Assembly: GCF_013204855.1 (NCBI RefSeq)
Contig: NZ_JABMKZ010000019.1
Coordinates: 62,001-126,000 of the forward strand
Origin: Paenibacillus alba
Lineage (GTDB): Bacteria; Bacillota; Bacilli; Paenibacillales; NBRC-103111
Length of the DNA stretch: 64,000 nt
Direction: 5' to 3'
Positions 1-8,138 of this stretch are shown piece after piece. Made by a program: the position numbers and the translations under genes. Position 1 is the first letter of the stretch. The number at the start of each line of letters is the position of its first letter. The notes beneath the pieces were generated by a model. The model was not told the origin of the DNA. It saw only the letters and a program-made list of their open reading frames with translations, and ran no database searches.

Positions 1-493
1 AGGAAAGGGAAATGGATTTGCCGTTTTTATCTTTGCCGGCTTTCATCGGTCCACCGCTGACTAACATCGTTGGAATGTTAACGCGAAGAGCCCCCATGAT
101 CATACCCGGTGTAATTTTATCACAGTTAGGAATACAAATAAGTCCATCGAACCAGTGGGCGTTGACAACCGTTTCCAGAGAATCGGCAATAATTTCACGG
201 CTTGGCAAGGAATAACGCATACCGATGTGACCCATGGCAATTCCGTCATCTACCCCGATTGTGTTGAACTCGAAAGGCACGCCGCCAGCTTCACGGATCG
301 CTTCTTTCACAATTTTACCGAATTCTTGCAAATGCACGTGTCCCGGAATAATGTCTATATAAGAGTTGCAAACGGCGATAAACGGCTTGCCGAAATCTTC
401 CTCTTTAACGCCGGCTGCACGCAGCAAACTGCGATGCGGAGCGCGGTCGAATCCTTTTTTGATCATGTCGCTGCGCTGTTTTGGATGAGCCAT
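1..493 (-). CDS. ilvD: Dihydroxy-acid dehydratase, N-terminal part (cut by window edge)
   Basis: The minus frame opens at an ATG whose first base is 493 and runs off the window start, giving about 164 residues of IlvD. The enzyme dehydrates 2,3-dihydroxy acids in valine, leucine and isoleucine synthesis and carries an Fe-S cluster. Visible family motifs are [14 protein letters not shown] near residue 43, [16 protein letters not shown] near residue 80 and [12 protein letters not shown] near residue 120, including two cluster-ligand cysteines. These fit true IlvD better than the related sugar-acid dehydratases. AGGAGG lies at 503-508, well placed for this start. The C-terminal two thirds lie outside the window. 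Confidence 0.93.
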   Translation of the reverse strand, partial: MAHPKQRSDMIKKGFDRAPHRSLLRAAGVKEEDFGKPFIAVCNSYIDIIPGHVHLQEFGKIVKEAIREAGGVPFEFNTIGVDDGIAMGHIGMRYSLPSREIIADSLETVVNAHWFDGLICIPNCDKITPGMIMGALRVNIPTMLVSGGPMKAGKDKNGKSISLS

Positions 494-540
494 ACTCAAT
501 TCCTCCTAGATTTCTTTTCGTTTGAGAAAATAATGAATCT

Positions 541-549
541 ATCATACCA
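541..549 (-). promoter_or_regulatory. Candidate extended -10 promoter for ilvD
   Basis: On the minus strand the sequence reads TGGTATGAT, an extended -10 box, about 48 bases ahead of the ilvD start. A TTGACG hexamer lies at 557-562 but is only 10 bases away, too close to act as its -35. A perfect palindrome (TTGACGCGTCAA, 581-592) lies further upstream and could be an operator. Confidence 0.35.
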
Positions 550-615
550 CACTTCTCGTCAAATTTCTCCCTTTAGTGTGTTGACGCGTCAATGTACTAG
601 GAATTGGAAGGAATC

Positions 616-1602
616 CTAAGCTTTTTTGCGATTCAAATGCACGAAGGTAATGGCCAAAGCCAGAACCAACACGCCTCCTTTGACAATGTCGAAGCCAAAA
701 TAGGGAACATTCAGCATCGTCAAGCCATTGAGCAAAATGCCGATCAAAACAGCTCCGAAAAACGTCCCAATCACATTCGGCTTCCCGGCGCCAAGCACGG
801 AATACCCGACGAACACGGAAGCAACTGCTTCCATCAGCAGCGGCGCACCTGCATCTATCTGCCCAGAACCAACACGGGAAGCATATAGAATGCCTCCGAA
901 TGCAGCAAAAATACCCGATAATACGTAAGCTGCCAAACGAATTTTATTCACCGAAATTCCTGACAACCGAGCGGCTTCACGATTGCCGCCTGTCATGTAC
1001 AATTGTCTGCCCCAGCGTGTATAAGTAAGGAAAATATGAACGCCGACAACAGCAACCAGCATGAGAATAACAGGCACAGGTACGCCAAGGAACTTCCCTT
1101 GTCCGATCCAGAGGAACTCAGGTGTGAACTTTCCTTTGGCTACTGTTCCGTCTTGAAATCTCATATTATTATAGATCGAAAAACCTTTCGTATACGTCTT
1201 TTGGACGCCGCCGATGATGTACATGACGGCCAAAGTCGCCAGTAGATCCGGGATGCGAATCTTAACGATCAGCAGCGCATTCAAAAGTCCGATCACAGCC
1301 CCAATGATAAGAGGAACAATAATAACGATAATCAAAGGCTGTTGATACCAGACCATCAAAGCCGCCGCACCCACGGTGGATAAAGAAACAGTGGAACCTA
1401 CAGACAGGTCAAAACCATCGACAATTTGGGATAGCGTAACGCCAATCGCCACGAACATCACAATCGAGATCGACCGCAAAATATCAGCGATATTATCATA
1501 GGTCATGAAATTTTCATTAATGATCGAGAAGACGACGATGACCAAAGCAATAATGAACAACGCGCCGTATTTAAAGGAAAAATCCAAGCTTTTTTCTTTC
1601 AT
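616..1602 (-). CDS. Sugar ABC transporter permease, RbsC-type
   Basis: This is a 328-residue polytopic membrane protein of the BPD_transp_2 family (RbsC/XylH/MglC). It would form the membrane channel of a ribose-type carbohydrate importer. Hydrophobic segments run along the whole length, and the EAARLSGI stretch in the second half resembles the cytoplasmic loop that contacts the ATPase. I chose the ATG at 1600-1602 because GGGGGAGG lies about 9 bases upstream; an in-frame ATG at 1629 lacks a ribosome binding site. The start nearly abuts the ATPase stop (1604), so translation is probably coupled. It is the last gene of the binding protein-ATPase-permease operon. The substrate cannot be read from sequence. 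Confidence 0.9.
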   Translation of the reverse strand: MKEKSLDFSFKYGALFIIALVIVVFSIINENFMTYDNIADILRSISIVMFVAIGVTLSQIVDGFDLSVGSTVSLSTVGAAALMVWYQQPLIIVIIVPLIIGAVIGLLNALLIVKIRIPDLLATLAVMYIIGGVQKTYTKGFSIYNNMRFQDGTVAKGKFTPEFLWIGQGKFLGVPVPVILMLVAVVGVHIFLTYTRWGRQLYMTGGNREAARLSGISVNKIRLAAYVLSGIFAAFGGILYASRVGSGQIDAGAPLLMEAVASVFVGYSVLGAGKPNVIGTFFGAVLIGILLNGLTMLNVPYFGFDIVKGGVLVLALAITFVHLNRKKA

Positions 1603-1603
1603 G

Positions 1604-3115
1604 TTATTCGGCCTCCCCCGCACTCGCATACGTTAAAATGAGATCCTGCGTCGCTTCCTCGCGGGAGAGCTCCTTCACGACAGAACCATAGCTCATTACC
1701 AAAATGCGATCAGCAATTCCTATAATTTCATTCAGCTCACAAGATAAATAAATAATGCCTTTGCCTTCCGAAGCCAACTGCCCAATCAGCCGGAAAATAT
1801 CGCTTTTGGCGCCAATGTCAACACCTTTGGTCGGCTCGTCAAACAGATAGACCTCCGCGTTCGTCGGCAGCCATTTGCCTACCGCGACCTTCTGCTGATT
1901 GCCTCCGCTAAGATGCTTGACCACGCGGTTCGGATCGCCCGGCTGCACGCCAAGCTGCGACACCATCTTAGTCGCGTGCTCGCTTTCCTCGCGCTGCCGC
2001 ACGAAACCGAGCGAGCTCAGCTTGCGCAGTATGGGAAGCGACAGATTGCGCTTCACGGTCTCCTCCACGAGGACGCCCTGCTTGCGGCGCTCCTCGGGCA
2101 CGAGCGCGATGCCGGCGCGCACGGCATCGTCCGGCTGGCGCAGCGCGAGCTTGCGGCCGCTGAGCCACACCTCGCCGCCGTCCGCGGCGTCGGCGCCGAA
2201 GATCAGTCGGCTCAGCTCCGTCTTGCCGGCGCCGACCAACCCCACGACGCCGAGGATTTCACCTCGGCGCAGGGCAAAGCTGACGCCGCGCACCTTCGTG
2301 CCGCGGCGCAGTCCCTTCACCTCGAGGAGCGTTTCGCCAATGGGCACATTGGCTTTGGGAAACTCCTCGGTGAAGGTTTTGCCCAGCATCGCCTCGATCA
2401 CCTTGGCGATGTCCATAGCCGCGGCCGCCTGCGTGAGCACATGGCGGCCGTCGCGCATAATCGTGATCCGGTCGGACACCCGGAACACTTCTTGCAAGCG
2501 GTGGGAGATGAAGATAATCCCCACTCCCTCCTGCTTGAGGCTGTCCATAATCTGGAACAGCCGCTCCGATTCCTCCAGACTGAGAGGGGCCGTCGGCTCA
2601 TCGAAGATAATAATCTTCGCCTTGTGCGCCATCGCTCTAGCAATCAAGACCAGCTGCTTCTGCGAAATGCTCAGCTCATCGACCTTGCGGCGCACCGAGA
2701 ACATCGCCCCGATTTTGGCAAGAATCGCTTCCGCTTCGAGATGAAGCTTGCGCCAGCTGATCCAGGCTCCGCCCTGAACCATGCGATCCATCATCACGTT
2801 TTCTGTCACCGTAAGCTCAGGCACAAGCGCTGTATCCACTTCTTGATAGACACAGTAGACACCCTGAGCCATGGCTTCCTTGGGCGTTTGAATGGATTGT
2901 GCCTGACCGCCAATGGCAATTTGACCAACATCGTAGGTGTAAGCACCTGACAAGATTTTCATCAACGTGCTCTTCCCAGCTCCATTTGCACCCAGCAAAG
3001 CATGAATTTCACCCGCATGCAAGTCAAAATCAACCTCCTGCAGCGCCTTCACACCTGTAAACGATTTGGAAATGCCACTCATTTGTAACAAAGCTGCGCT
3101 ATCCTTCGTCGACAA
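1604..3115 (-). CDS. Sugar ABC transporter ATP-binding protein, RbsA/MglA-type (two ABC domains)
   Basis: This 503-residue protein carries two fused nucleotide-binding domains, as usual for ribose/galactose-type importers. The first has Walker A GANGAGKST near residue 43 and the segment ELSISQKQLVLIARAMA followed by IIFDEPTAPL; the second has the degenerate Walker A GLVGAGKTEL and LSGGNQQKVAVGKWL followed by LFDEPTKGVD. It energises import with the neighbouring permease. The start is TTG at 3113-3115, with AGAGGTG at 3123-3129. Bases about 1950-2480 are clearly more GC-rich than the surroundings, which produces long spurious frames on both strands there. Confidence 0.93.
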   Translation of the reverse strand: MSTKDSAALLQMSGISKSFTGVKALQEVDFDLHAGEIHALLGANGAGKSTLMKILSGAYTYDVGQIAIGGQAQSIQTPKEAMAQGVYCVYQEVDTALVPELTVTENVMMDRMVQGGAWISWRKLHLEAEAILAKIGAMFSVRRKVDELSISQKQLVLIARAMAHKAKIIIFDEPTAPLSLEESERLFQIMDSLKQEGVGIIFISHRLQEVFRVSDRITIMRDGRHVLTQAAAAMDIAKVIEAMLGKTFTEEFPKANVPIGETLLEVKGLRRGTKVRGVSFALRRGEILGVVGLVGAGKTELSRLIFGADAADGGEVWLSGRKLALRQPDDAVRAGIALVPEERRKQGVLVEETVKRNLSLPILRKLSSLGFVRQREESEHATKMVSQLGVQPGDPNRVVKHLSGGNQQKVAVGKWLPTNAEVYLFDEPTKGVDIGAKSDIFRLIGQLASEGKGIIYLSCELNEIIGIADRILVMSYGSVVKELSREEATQDLILTYASAGEAE

Positions 3116-3142
3116 CCGCTTTCACCTCTCATGTCAATCTGA

Positions 3143-3175
3143 AAGTCCCATCGCTAATAAGCTGCGATGGGACTT
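3143..3175 (-). terminator. Intercistronic hairpin between binding-protein and ATPase genes
   Basis: AAGTCCCATCGC (3143-3154) and GCGATGGGACTT (3164-3175) form a perfect 12-bp stem with a 9-base loop. It lies between the stop of the binding-protein gene and the TTG start of the ATPase gene. No T-run follows on the minus strand. It therefore looks more like an mRNA-stabilising or partial-termination element, known from ABC operons where the binding protein is made in excess, than a full terminator. Confidence 0.7.
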
Positions 3176-3187
3176 CTCTATGAACGT

Positions 3188-4282
3188 TTATTTTTTTTCT
3201 GCTGCTTTCAACCAATCCGTGTAGCCTTGTTGGCTTCCGCCCCAGCCTTTTACGTATTCGCTAAGCTGTGTTGTATTCACTTGCTTGTCCTTCGGCAGCT
3301 GCTCTCTGGAGACATACACAGGATCCAAAACAACTTTCTCAGGCGTTTGATCGCCATGCAGCTTTTGGTACAAGTAACGGACTTGAACGCGTCCGATATC
3401 TTTTGGATCTACGGCAGCAGATGCTACCCAAGGACTTTTTTGATCTTGCAGAAGCTGCAGATCTTCATCGCTAAGGTCGATGCCGTATACTTTAATTTCT
3501 GTCCGGCCTGCTTGTTGAATCGCACGGGAAGCACCTTTGGCAAACTCATCCCAAGCTGCCCATACCGCAGTAATATCGCCTTTGTTCGGGTATTTCTTAA
3601 GAATGGCTTCCATTTGTGTTTGTGTATCCAAAGCAGGGTCTTTGGCCGTTCCGAATGCCGCTACTTCTTTAATATCCGGATATTTCTTCTGGAAAGCTTG
3701 GTAAGCTTCTTGTCTGCGCTCCATAGGGGCGAAACCGGCTACCCATACTTTAACGATATTCCCTTTGCCGCCAGCATCTTTAGCCAATTGCTCCAAAGTA
3801 GCTTCCGCCATTTTTTGATCGCCTTGCTCCAAGGAAGTCACACCTGGTACGGTTAGAATGGAGTCGAAGCTGACAACCGGAATTTTCTTCTCGATTGCTT
3901 TCTTCACGCCGGCTTCAAGTGCTTCCGCCGTTCCATGGTCAATCAGAATGCCATCAAATTTTTGATTAATAGCTGCATCCAGGTTGGAAGCCATTTTCGC
4001 CAGATCCGTATCAGCAACGAACACCGTTACTTTACCGCCAAGCTTCTCTACTTGTTCTTTCACACCTTCCACATACTGCGATGAAAAAGTGCCTGTATTA
4101 AACTGCATGATAAGTGCAATTTTCTTTCCGTTTAAATCAGCGGCCTTCGCTGTTTCTGTTGCTTTTGCGCTTGCTGCGGGTGTTGTCGTGGCGCTGCTGC
4201 TCTCTTTTTGTCCGCAAGCTGCCAATAGACTTCCAAACACCGCCAAAATCATAAATAAGCTGACTACCTTTGTTCTTTTCAT
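3188..4282 (-). CDS. Sugar ABC transporter substrate-binding lipoprotein
   Basis: This 364-residue protein has a lipoprotein signal: MKRTK, a hydrophobic stretch and the lipobox LAAC with the acylated cysteine near residue 23. A low-complexity S/T/A/K linker follows. The mature part is a Periplasmic_binding_4 type sugar-binding fold, starting KKIALIMQ and containing the hinge-type segments GILIDHGTAEALEAG and VSFDSI, as in RbsB-like proteins. It would capture the substrate outside the membrane for the two genes downstream. The ligand is unknown. Confidence 0.9.
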   Translation of the reverse strand: MKRTKVVSLFMILAVFGSLLAACGQKESSSATTTPAASAKATETAKAADLNGKKIALIMQFNTGTFSSQYVEGVKEQVEKLGGKVTVFVADTDLAKMASNLDAAINQKFDGILIDHGTAEALEAGVKKAIEKKIPVVSFDSILTVPGVTSLEQGDQKMAEATLEQLAKDAGGKGNIVKVWVAGFAPMERRQEAYQAFQKKYPDIKEVAAFGTAKDPALDTQTQMEAILKKYPNKGDITAVWAAWDEFAKGASRAIQQAGRTEIKVYGIDLSDEDLQLLQDQKSPWVASAAVDPKDIGRVQVRYLYQKLHGDQTPEKVVLDPVYVSREQLPKDKQVNTTQLSEYVKGWGGSQQGYTDWLKAAEKK

Positions 4283-4369
4283 GAGTTACCCTCCCGATCC
4301 ATGCTCATCTCTAATTACCTATCTACTCTATCGGATTTATATGCCGAGTTGTTTAGTAGGAATTATTGT

Positions 4370-4399
4370 ATATTAGCATTTGGAAGGATTTCTCGTCAA
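4370..4399 (-). promoter_or_regulatory. Sigma-A promoter of the sugar ABC operon
   Basis: On the minus strand TTGACG (4399-4394) and TAATAT (4375-4370) are separated by 18 bases, a good SigA match, about 90 bases ahead of the binding-protein start. Confidence 0.55.
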
Positions 4400-4437
4400 T
4401 AGTTTTTAATTGAATGTTGCTAATTTTCGACATTCTT

Positions 4438-5085
4438 TTATTTCCGACCGAAATCCGCCTTAATTTCTCCGTACTTTTTCGTATCCCACTTCACAATTTT
4501 GTTCGAATAACTGTTGCTGCGAAGCCATTTCAAAGCACGATCAACAAGCGTCCATATTTCTTCTGTTGAGGAATCCCGCACCAAATTCGTGGACACTTCT
4601 TTTTTCCGAAGCCAACTCAGTGCCGTCACTGAATCGGTATAAATCGTCTTATTGCTTCCTTGCTGCTGCAAATAGGCCAAACCATGCACAATCGCCAGAA
4701 ACTCACCCAAATTATTCGTTCCCTTGGCAATCGGCCCTTGATAGAAAATTATTTCGCCCGTTTTCGTATCAACACCTTTGTACTCCACAATGCCAGGGTT
4801 GCCTGAACAGCCCACATCCACGGAAATGCTGTCAAAATCAATTTCAGGCGCGCTCTCAGGACTCGCTGATTTACTCGCATTCGTCGCTGCCGTACTGCCT
4901 TTGCCAGAGAAATTGAGCGACTTTTGCCACCCCTTCTCCAAAGCCTGACGCGCTTCCGCTTCGGATTCGTACGATTTGAATCTTGCCTGAGGATACCCCT
5001 TCGTCTGTGCCTGACAATCCGCCCAACTTTTATAAATACCAGGCTTATGCCCTACCCAAACGACGTAAAATTTAACTGCTGCCAT
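4438..5085 (-). CDS. rnhA: Ribonuclease HI with N-terminal viroplasmin (hybrid-binding) domain
   Basis: This is a 215-residue, two-domain RNase HI that cleaves RNA in RNA-DNA hybrids. Residues about 4-50 (FYVVWVGHKPGIYKSW...ARFKSYESEAEA) are a viroplasmin/HBD domain that binds the hybrid. After a serine/alanine linker, the RNase H fold begins at IDFDSISVDVGCSGNPG. The acidic catalytic positions appear conserved: D in SVDVG, E in NNLGEFLAI, D in IYTDSVTAL and a C-terminal D in KADFGRK. The 3' end of the upstream gene overlaps its start by 14 bases, so the two are probably co-transcribed. Confidence 0.9.
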   Translation of the reverse strand: MAAVKFYVVWVGHKPGIYKSWADCQAQTKGYPQARFKSYESEAEARQALEKGWQKSLNFSGKGSTAATNASKSASPESAPEIDFDSISVDVGCSGNPGIVEYKGVDTKTGEIIFYQGPIAKGTNNLGEFLAIVHGLAYLQQQGSNKTIYTDSVTALSWLRKKEVSTNLVRDSSTEEIWTLVDRALKWLRSNSYSNKIVKWDTKKYGEIKADFGRK

Positions 5086-5584
5086 CTAAATCACTCCGTA
5101 TTTGTTGATGTATTTGATGCACCAAGTCTTCTACCACTTTCACCGTATCTGCCAAATAAGGTCTGTAATCCAAATTCTTTATGAATTGAAGATACGTTTC
5201 ACCTATAGCTACAACTTGCTTTCTATAATCTATGCTCGGGATAATATGTGCTTCTAATTCGCGGTACGTCCCATCCGTACGCTCTTCCACCGCGATAAGC
5301 TCCACTTGCTGCTCCGCCTGATGGTTCACAACAAACGAAAACCCTCGACACTCAGGATCACCGCAGCCGCAAACAAAGAAAGGCATCCGTTCCCATTGAT
5401 CCGGCGGCGCAAACCGATTCGGTGTCGTGTCGTGCAGCGCACTATATAAGAAAGCTGGAAGTCCAACATCCACACACAATGGCTCTTCCACCAGAACACT
5501 GTCGTCCACCGCCATAAGGACATCCGCTTGAATGATTTGCAAATCTTTATCGTGGGACCAGCCCTTTATGGAAACATCAAGCAT
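5072..5584 (-). CDS. Conserved protein of unknown function with CGCGDPECRG motif
   Basis: This is a 170-residue protein that I do not recognise. It contains a cysteine cluster (VCGCGDPECRGF, near residue 75) that could bind a metal. The rest looks like a soluble alpha/beta protein without a signal peptide or membrane segment. I chose the ATG at 5582-5584, which has GGAGGCGGGG just upstream; the in-frame ATG at 5599 has its only purine-rich stretch immediately adjacent. The gene overlaps the RNase HI start by 14 bases. Confidence 0.7.
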   Translation of the reverse strand: MLDVSIKGWSHDKDLQIIQADVLMAVDDSVLVEEPLCVDVGLPAFLYSALHDTTPNRFAPPDQWERMPFFVCGCGDPECRGFSFVVNHQAEQQVELIAVEERTDGTYRELEAHIIPSIDYRKQVVAIGETYLQFIKNLDYRPYLADTVKVVEDLVHQIHQQIRSDLDGSS

Positions 5585-5698
5585 TTTCCCCGCCTCCATC
5601 CTTCCTTGTACTCACTTTTCATATTATAGCAAAGACTGCATCATTCTGCTTTCAGCATTCAGCTTTCAATAAAGTGGTGAAAATTTCCATTTATTTTA

Positions 5699-5728
5699 TG
5701 AGTATATTTTCAAAAAAAGATTATACTA
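5699..5728 (+). promoter_or_regulatory. Candidate sigma-G (forespore) promoter of the SASP gene
   Basis: TGAGTA (5699-5704) and TATACTA (5722-5728) are separated by 17 bases. This fits the SigG pattern (TGAATA, then CATACTA), as expected for a gene made only in the forespore. Confidence 0.6.
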
Positions 5729-5751
5729 CCTATTACTGGAGGTGATATCAG

Positions 5752-5991
5752 ATGGCATCAGGACAATCTCGCAGCAGCAACTCTCTCGTTGTTCCTCAAG
5801 CTTCACAAGCTTTGGATCAATTGAAATATGAAGTTGCTCAAGAACTAGGTATCCAAATTCCTCAAGACGGCTACTATGGGTACATGACTTCCCGTGATAC
5901 AGGCTCCATTGGGGGCAGCATCACTCGTCGCCTCGTTCAAATTGCTGAACAGCAGCTTGCAGGCGGCAGCGCTAACCGTTTCAGTAGATAA
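5752..5991 (+). CDS. Alpha/beta-type small acid-soluble spore protein
   Basis: This 79-residue protein has both signatures of alpha/beta-type SASPs. One is LKYEVAQELGI, the region cut by the germination protease GPR; the other is GYMTSRDTGSIGGSITRRLVQIAEQQL, the DNA-binding part. These proteins coat spore DNA, protect it from UV and heat, and supply amino acids on germination. GGAGGTGAT lies 5-6 bases ahead of the ATG. A sigma-G-like promoter precedes it and a strong terminator follows, so it is monocistronic. It is direct evidence that the host sporulates. Confidence 0.97.
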   Translation: MASGQSRSSNSLVVPQASQALDQLKYEVAQELGIQIPQDGYYGYMTSRDTGSIGGSITRRLVQIAEQQLAGGSANRFSR

Positions 5992-6016
5992 CAGCTTTCC
6001 CTATACTTACAAACAA

Positions 6017-6063
6017 GGACTTTCTAATAAGTAGCTAGCTACTTAGAGAAAGCCCTTTTTCTT
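6017..6063 (+). terminator. Rho-independent terminator of the SASP gene
   Basis: A long hairpin is formed by nested inverted repeats: CTTTCT pairs with AGAAAG, and TAAGTAGC pairs with GCTACTTA. TTTTTCTTT follows. Confidence 0.8.
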
Positions 6064-6086
6064 TGTGCAAATGAAGCCCATTTGCC

Positions 6087-6117
6087 AAAAAAACCCCAGT
6101 CATCAACATGACTGGGG
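6087..6117 (-). terminator. Rho-independent terminator (minus strand)
   Basis: CCCCAGTCAT (6094-6103) and ATGACTGGGG (6108-6117) form a perfect 10-bp stem with a 4-base loop. A run of seven T follows on the minus strand, just downstream of the gene ending at 6151. Confidence 0.85.
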
Positions 6118-6150
6118 TTGCTTTATTAATCCATAAAATAGAATAAAGTG

Positions 6151-6519
6151 CTACATCGTTCTCGCATAATTAGCCATATTATAATTACTTTCAAAGCTAA
6201 TACTTGCAGAAACAACATTTTGTCTAATCGTAAAATCAAATAAAATTTCACCATGCGTCCAGCTTTTCTTTCGTTTCAACGATTCTATAGCCATCTGACG
6301 AAAGGATTGATATTGCAGTTCCGTTAACCCCTTAACCGTAGTTGCCGGCAGCACGCCGTCTTTACTTTCGAATGGAAGGTGTTTAATGCCAAACTTCCCG
6401 ATTTCATTGTTACGAATGTGCACAAAAACTGTCCCTGAAGTAACATGAGATAATTCTTCTTTGATTTTCCTAAACACCATGTCAATTTGTCTTGCAAGTG
6501 GGATCTGCTCCAGATTCAT
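6151..6519 (-). CDS. Hypothetical protein, 122 aa
   Basis: This is a soluble protein without recognisable catalytic motifs or membrane segments. It begins MNLEQIPLARQIDMVFRKIKEE and has an alternating beta-rich middle (GTVFVHIRNNEIGKFG) and end. AAGGAG sits only 2 bases before the ATG, which is short, so the true start could be slightly downstream. It has its own terminator at 6087-6117 and appears monocistronic. I cannot assign a family. Confidence 0.6.
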   Translation of the reverse strand: MNLEQIPLARQIDMVFRKIKEELSHVTSGTVFVHIRNNEIGKFGIKHLPFESKDGVLPATTVKGLTELQYQSFRQMAIESLKRKKSWTHGEILFDFTIRQNVVSASISFESNYNMANYARTM

Positions 6520-6728
6520 CGCTCCTTAAGTTTTTATTTTTTTTACTAATTATGCAAGTTATATGACTGTAGACCTATTATATCCATAGATTTTACATTT
6601 TTCAACAATTTTCTTCCAGTACTCATCCAATTATCCCTATTATTTATAACTTTTTCTGGGTAATCTTACCTTCGTTTCACGTAAGAAACGATAATTGTCG
6701 AAATCTTGTAGAATGTTTCGGTATTCAA

Positions 6729-6737
6729 TGGTATAAT
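6729..6737 (+). promoter_or_regulatory. Extended -10 promoter of the chemotaxis receptor gene
   Basis: TGGTATAAT combines a TGn extension with a perfect TATAAT, about 60 bases ahead of the start. The -35 region is poor, as is usual for extended -10 promoters. Confidence 0.45.
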
Positions 6738-6798
6738 TTTCAAAATAGCCCGCATATTCCTGCACCAATAAACAAAATTTCGCGAGGAGTCGGTCAGA

Positions 6799-8058
6799 TT
6801 GGATAAAATGTCAACCCTATCGTTTAGAAAGAAACTACAGCTTGGTTGTTATGCTCTAATTGGATTAAACTGTGTTTTCATGTTGATTTTGACATTTGCG
6901 TCGGATTGGAACCGCTTACTAGGAATTATTTTCCTGATCGTCCTTCTAGCCATTAGCTATCCTTTCATTAGATGGTTCGAGAACCAACTGACAGAGCCCG
7001 TGGCCGATCTCTCCCGCATTGCCCTTAATATTTCCAAAGGTGACTTCTCTCAAAAGGTAACCATCACCTCGGATGATACGCTCGGACAGTTGGGTCAATC
7101 CTTCAACAAAATGATTGACAAGCTCCGCGACATTCTGCGTGATACAGGTTCCATCTCCAAGCAAGTGTTTCAAACGAGCCGCGATATTTATGTGAAAAAT
7201 GAAAACTTTCGCTCCGTCCTGGAGCAAGTAAGCATTTCGGCCCATGAACTCGCATCCGGTGCAGGACAAATATCCGAAGAAGTATCCGGCGTTTCCATTA
7301 CGTCCAAAGACATCGAAGTGAGAATCGTCAATTACGCAGGTTCCGCCAAAGAAATGAAGGAACGCTCCGATCAAATGATGACGCTGGTAGAGAAAGGCCG
7401 CAATTCTGTGGAGAGCCAAGGCGTAGGGATGAAACGAAATGTTGAAGTAACGCAGCAAGTGTCAGATACCATCGACATGTTGGCTAAGCAAGCTGCCGGC
7501 ATTTCGAGTGTAACGCGTTCCATTTCTGAGATTGCTGAGCAAACCAATCTGTTGTCTCTTAATGCTTCCATTGAAGCTGCCAGAGCTGGCGAGCATGGCC
7601 GCGGCTTTGCTGTCGTAGCCCAGGAAGTGCGCAAGCTGGCTGAGGAATCGACATCACTGACACGCGAAGTGTTTGGCTTCGTGAAAAGCATCGAACAAGG
7701 CATTCAAGAAGCGATTCGAAGCATCCAGGTCAATGAGGATGTTGTAAAGAAACAAACCGTTCTCATTGATCAAACGGAAATTGTTTTTGCCGAAATTGTT
7801 GGAAGCGTGGGCTTTATTTCAGAAGAGATTACCCGCTTCGCAGAGGAAAGCGAGCAAATGCTGGCAAGTTCCGGACACATCGCATCCGCTATGGAGAACA
7901 TCTCGGCCATCACCGAACAATCAGCAGCCGGAACACAGGAAGTTTCCGCTTCCATGAACGAGCAAATTGCAACCGTACAAGGCATTGTCTCCCAAGCTGA
8001 GGAAATGACACGCGTTGTAACACAACTGCAGCAAACCATTCAAATCTTCAAATTATAG
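6799..8058 (+). CDS. Methyl-accepting chemotaxis protein without external sensor domain
   Basis: This 419-residue receptor has two membrane segments close together (about residues 15-34 and 39-59) joined by only a few residues. A HAMP domain (about 60-112) and a full cytoplasmic signalling domain follow. The conserved hairpin tip [20 protein letters not shown] starts near residue 245. It should control CheA kinase activity. Lacking a periplasmic ligand domain, it may sense membrane or cytoplasmic state. The start is TTG at 6799-6801, with GAGGAG at 6784-6789; the ATG three codons on is too far from it. It stands alone between terminators. Confidence 0.93.
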   Translation: MDKMSTLSFRKKLQLGCYALIGLNCVFMLILTFASDWNRLLGIIFLIVLLAISYPFIRWFENQLTEPVADLSRIALNISKGDFSQKVTITSDDTLGQLGQSFNKMIDKLRDILRDTGSISKQVFQTSRDIYVKNENFRSVLEQVSISAHELASGAGQISEEVSGVSITSKDIEVRIVNYAGSAKEMKERSDQMMTLVEKGRNSVESQGVGMKRNVEVTQQVSDTIDMLAKQAAGISSVTRSISEIAEQTNLLSLNASIEAARAGEHGRGFAVVAQEVRKLAEESTSLTREVFGFVKSIEQGIQEAIRSIQVNEDVVKKQTVLIDQTEIVFAEIVGSVGFISEEITRFAEESEQMLASSGHIASAMENISAITEQSAAGTQEVSASMNEQIATVQGIVSQAEEMTRVVTQLQQTIQIFKL

Positions 8059-8100
8059 GTTCGTCACCCAAGTTCTGCGTATTCATTCTTACATAACCAA

Positions 8101-8138
8101 AAAGGCTTTCCCTCTATATCGAGGAAAAGCCTTTTTTT
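8101..8138. terminator. Bidirectional terminator between the chemotaxis receptor and pepF genes
   Basis: AGGCTTTCCCTC pairs with GAGGAAAAGCCT, with one imperfect position. The hairpin is flanked by A-runs on the left and a T-run on the right, so it can serve both convergent genes. Confidence 0.8.

Noticed and set aside
1913-2950. 345-codon plus-strand frame
   Set aside because: It is the complement of the GC-rich ATPase gene; the product has no family character and no ribosome binding site.
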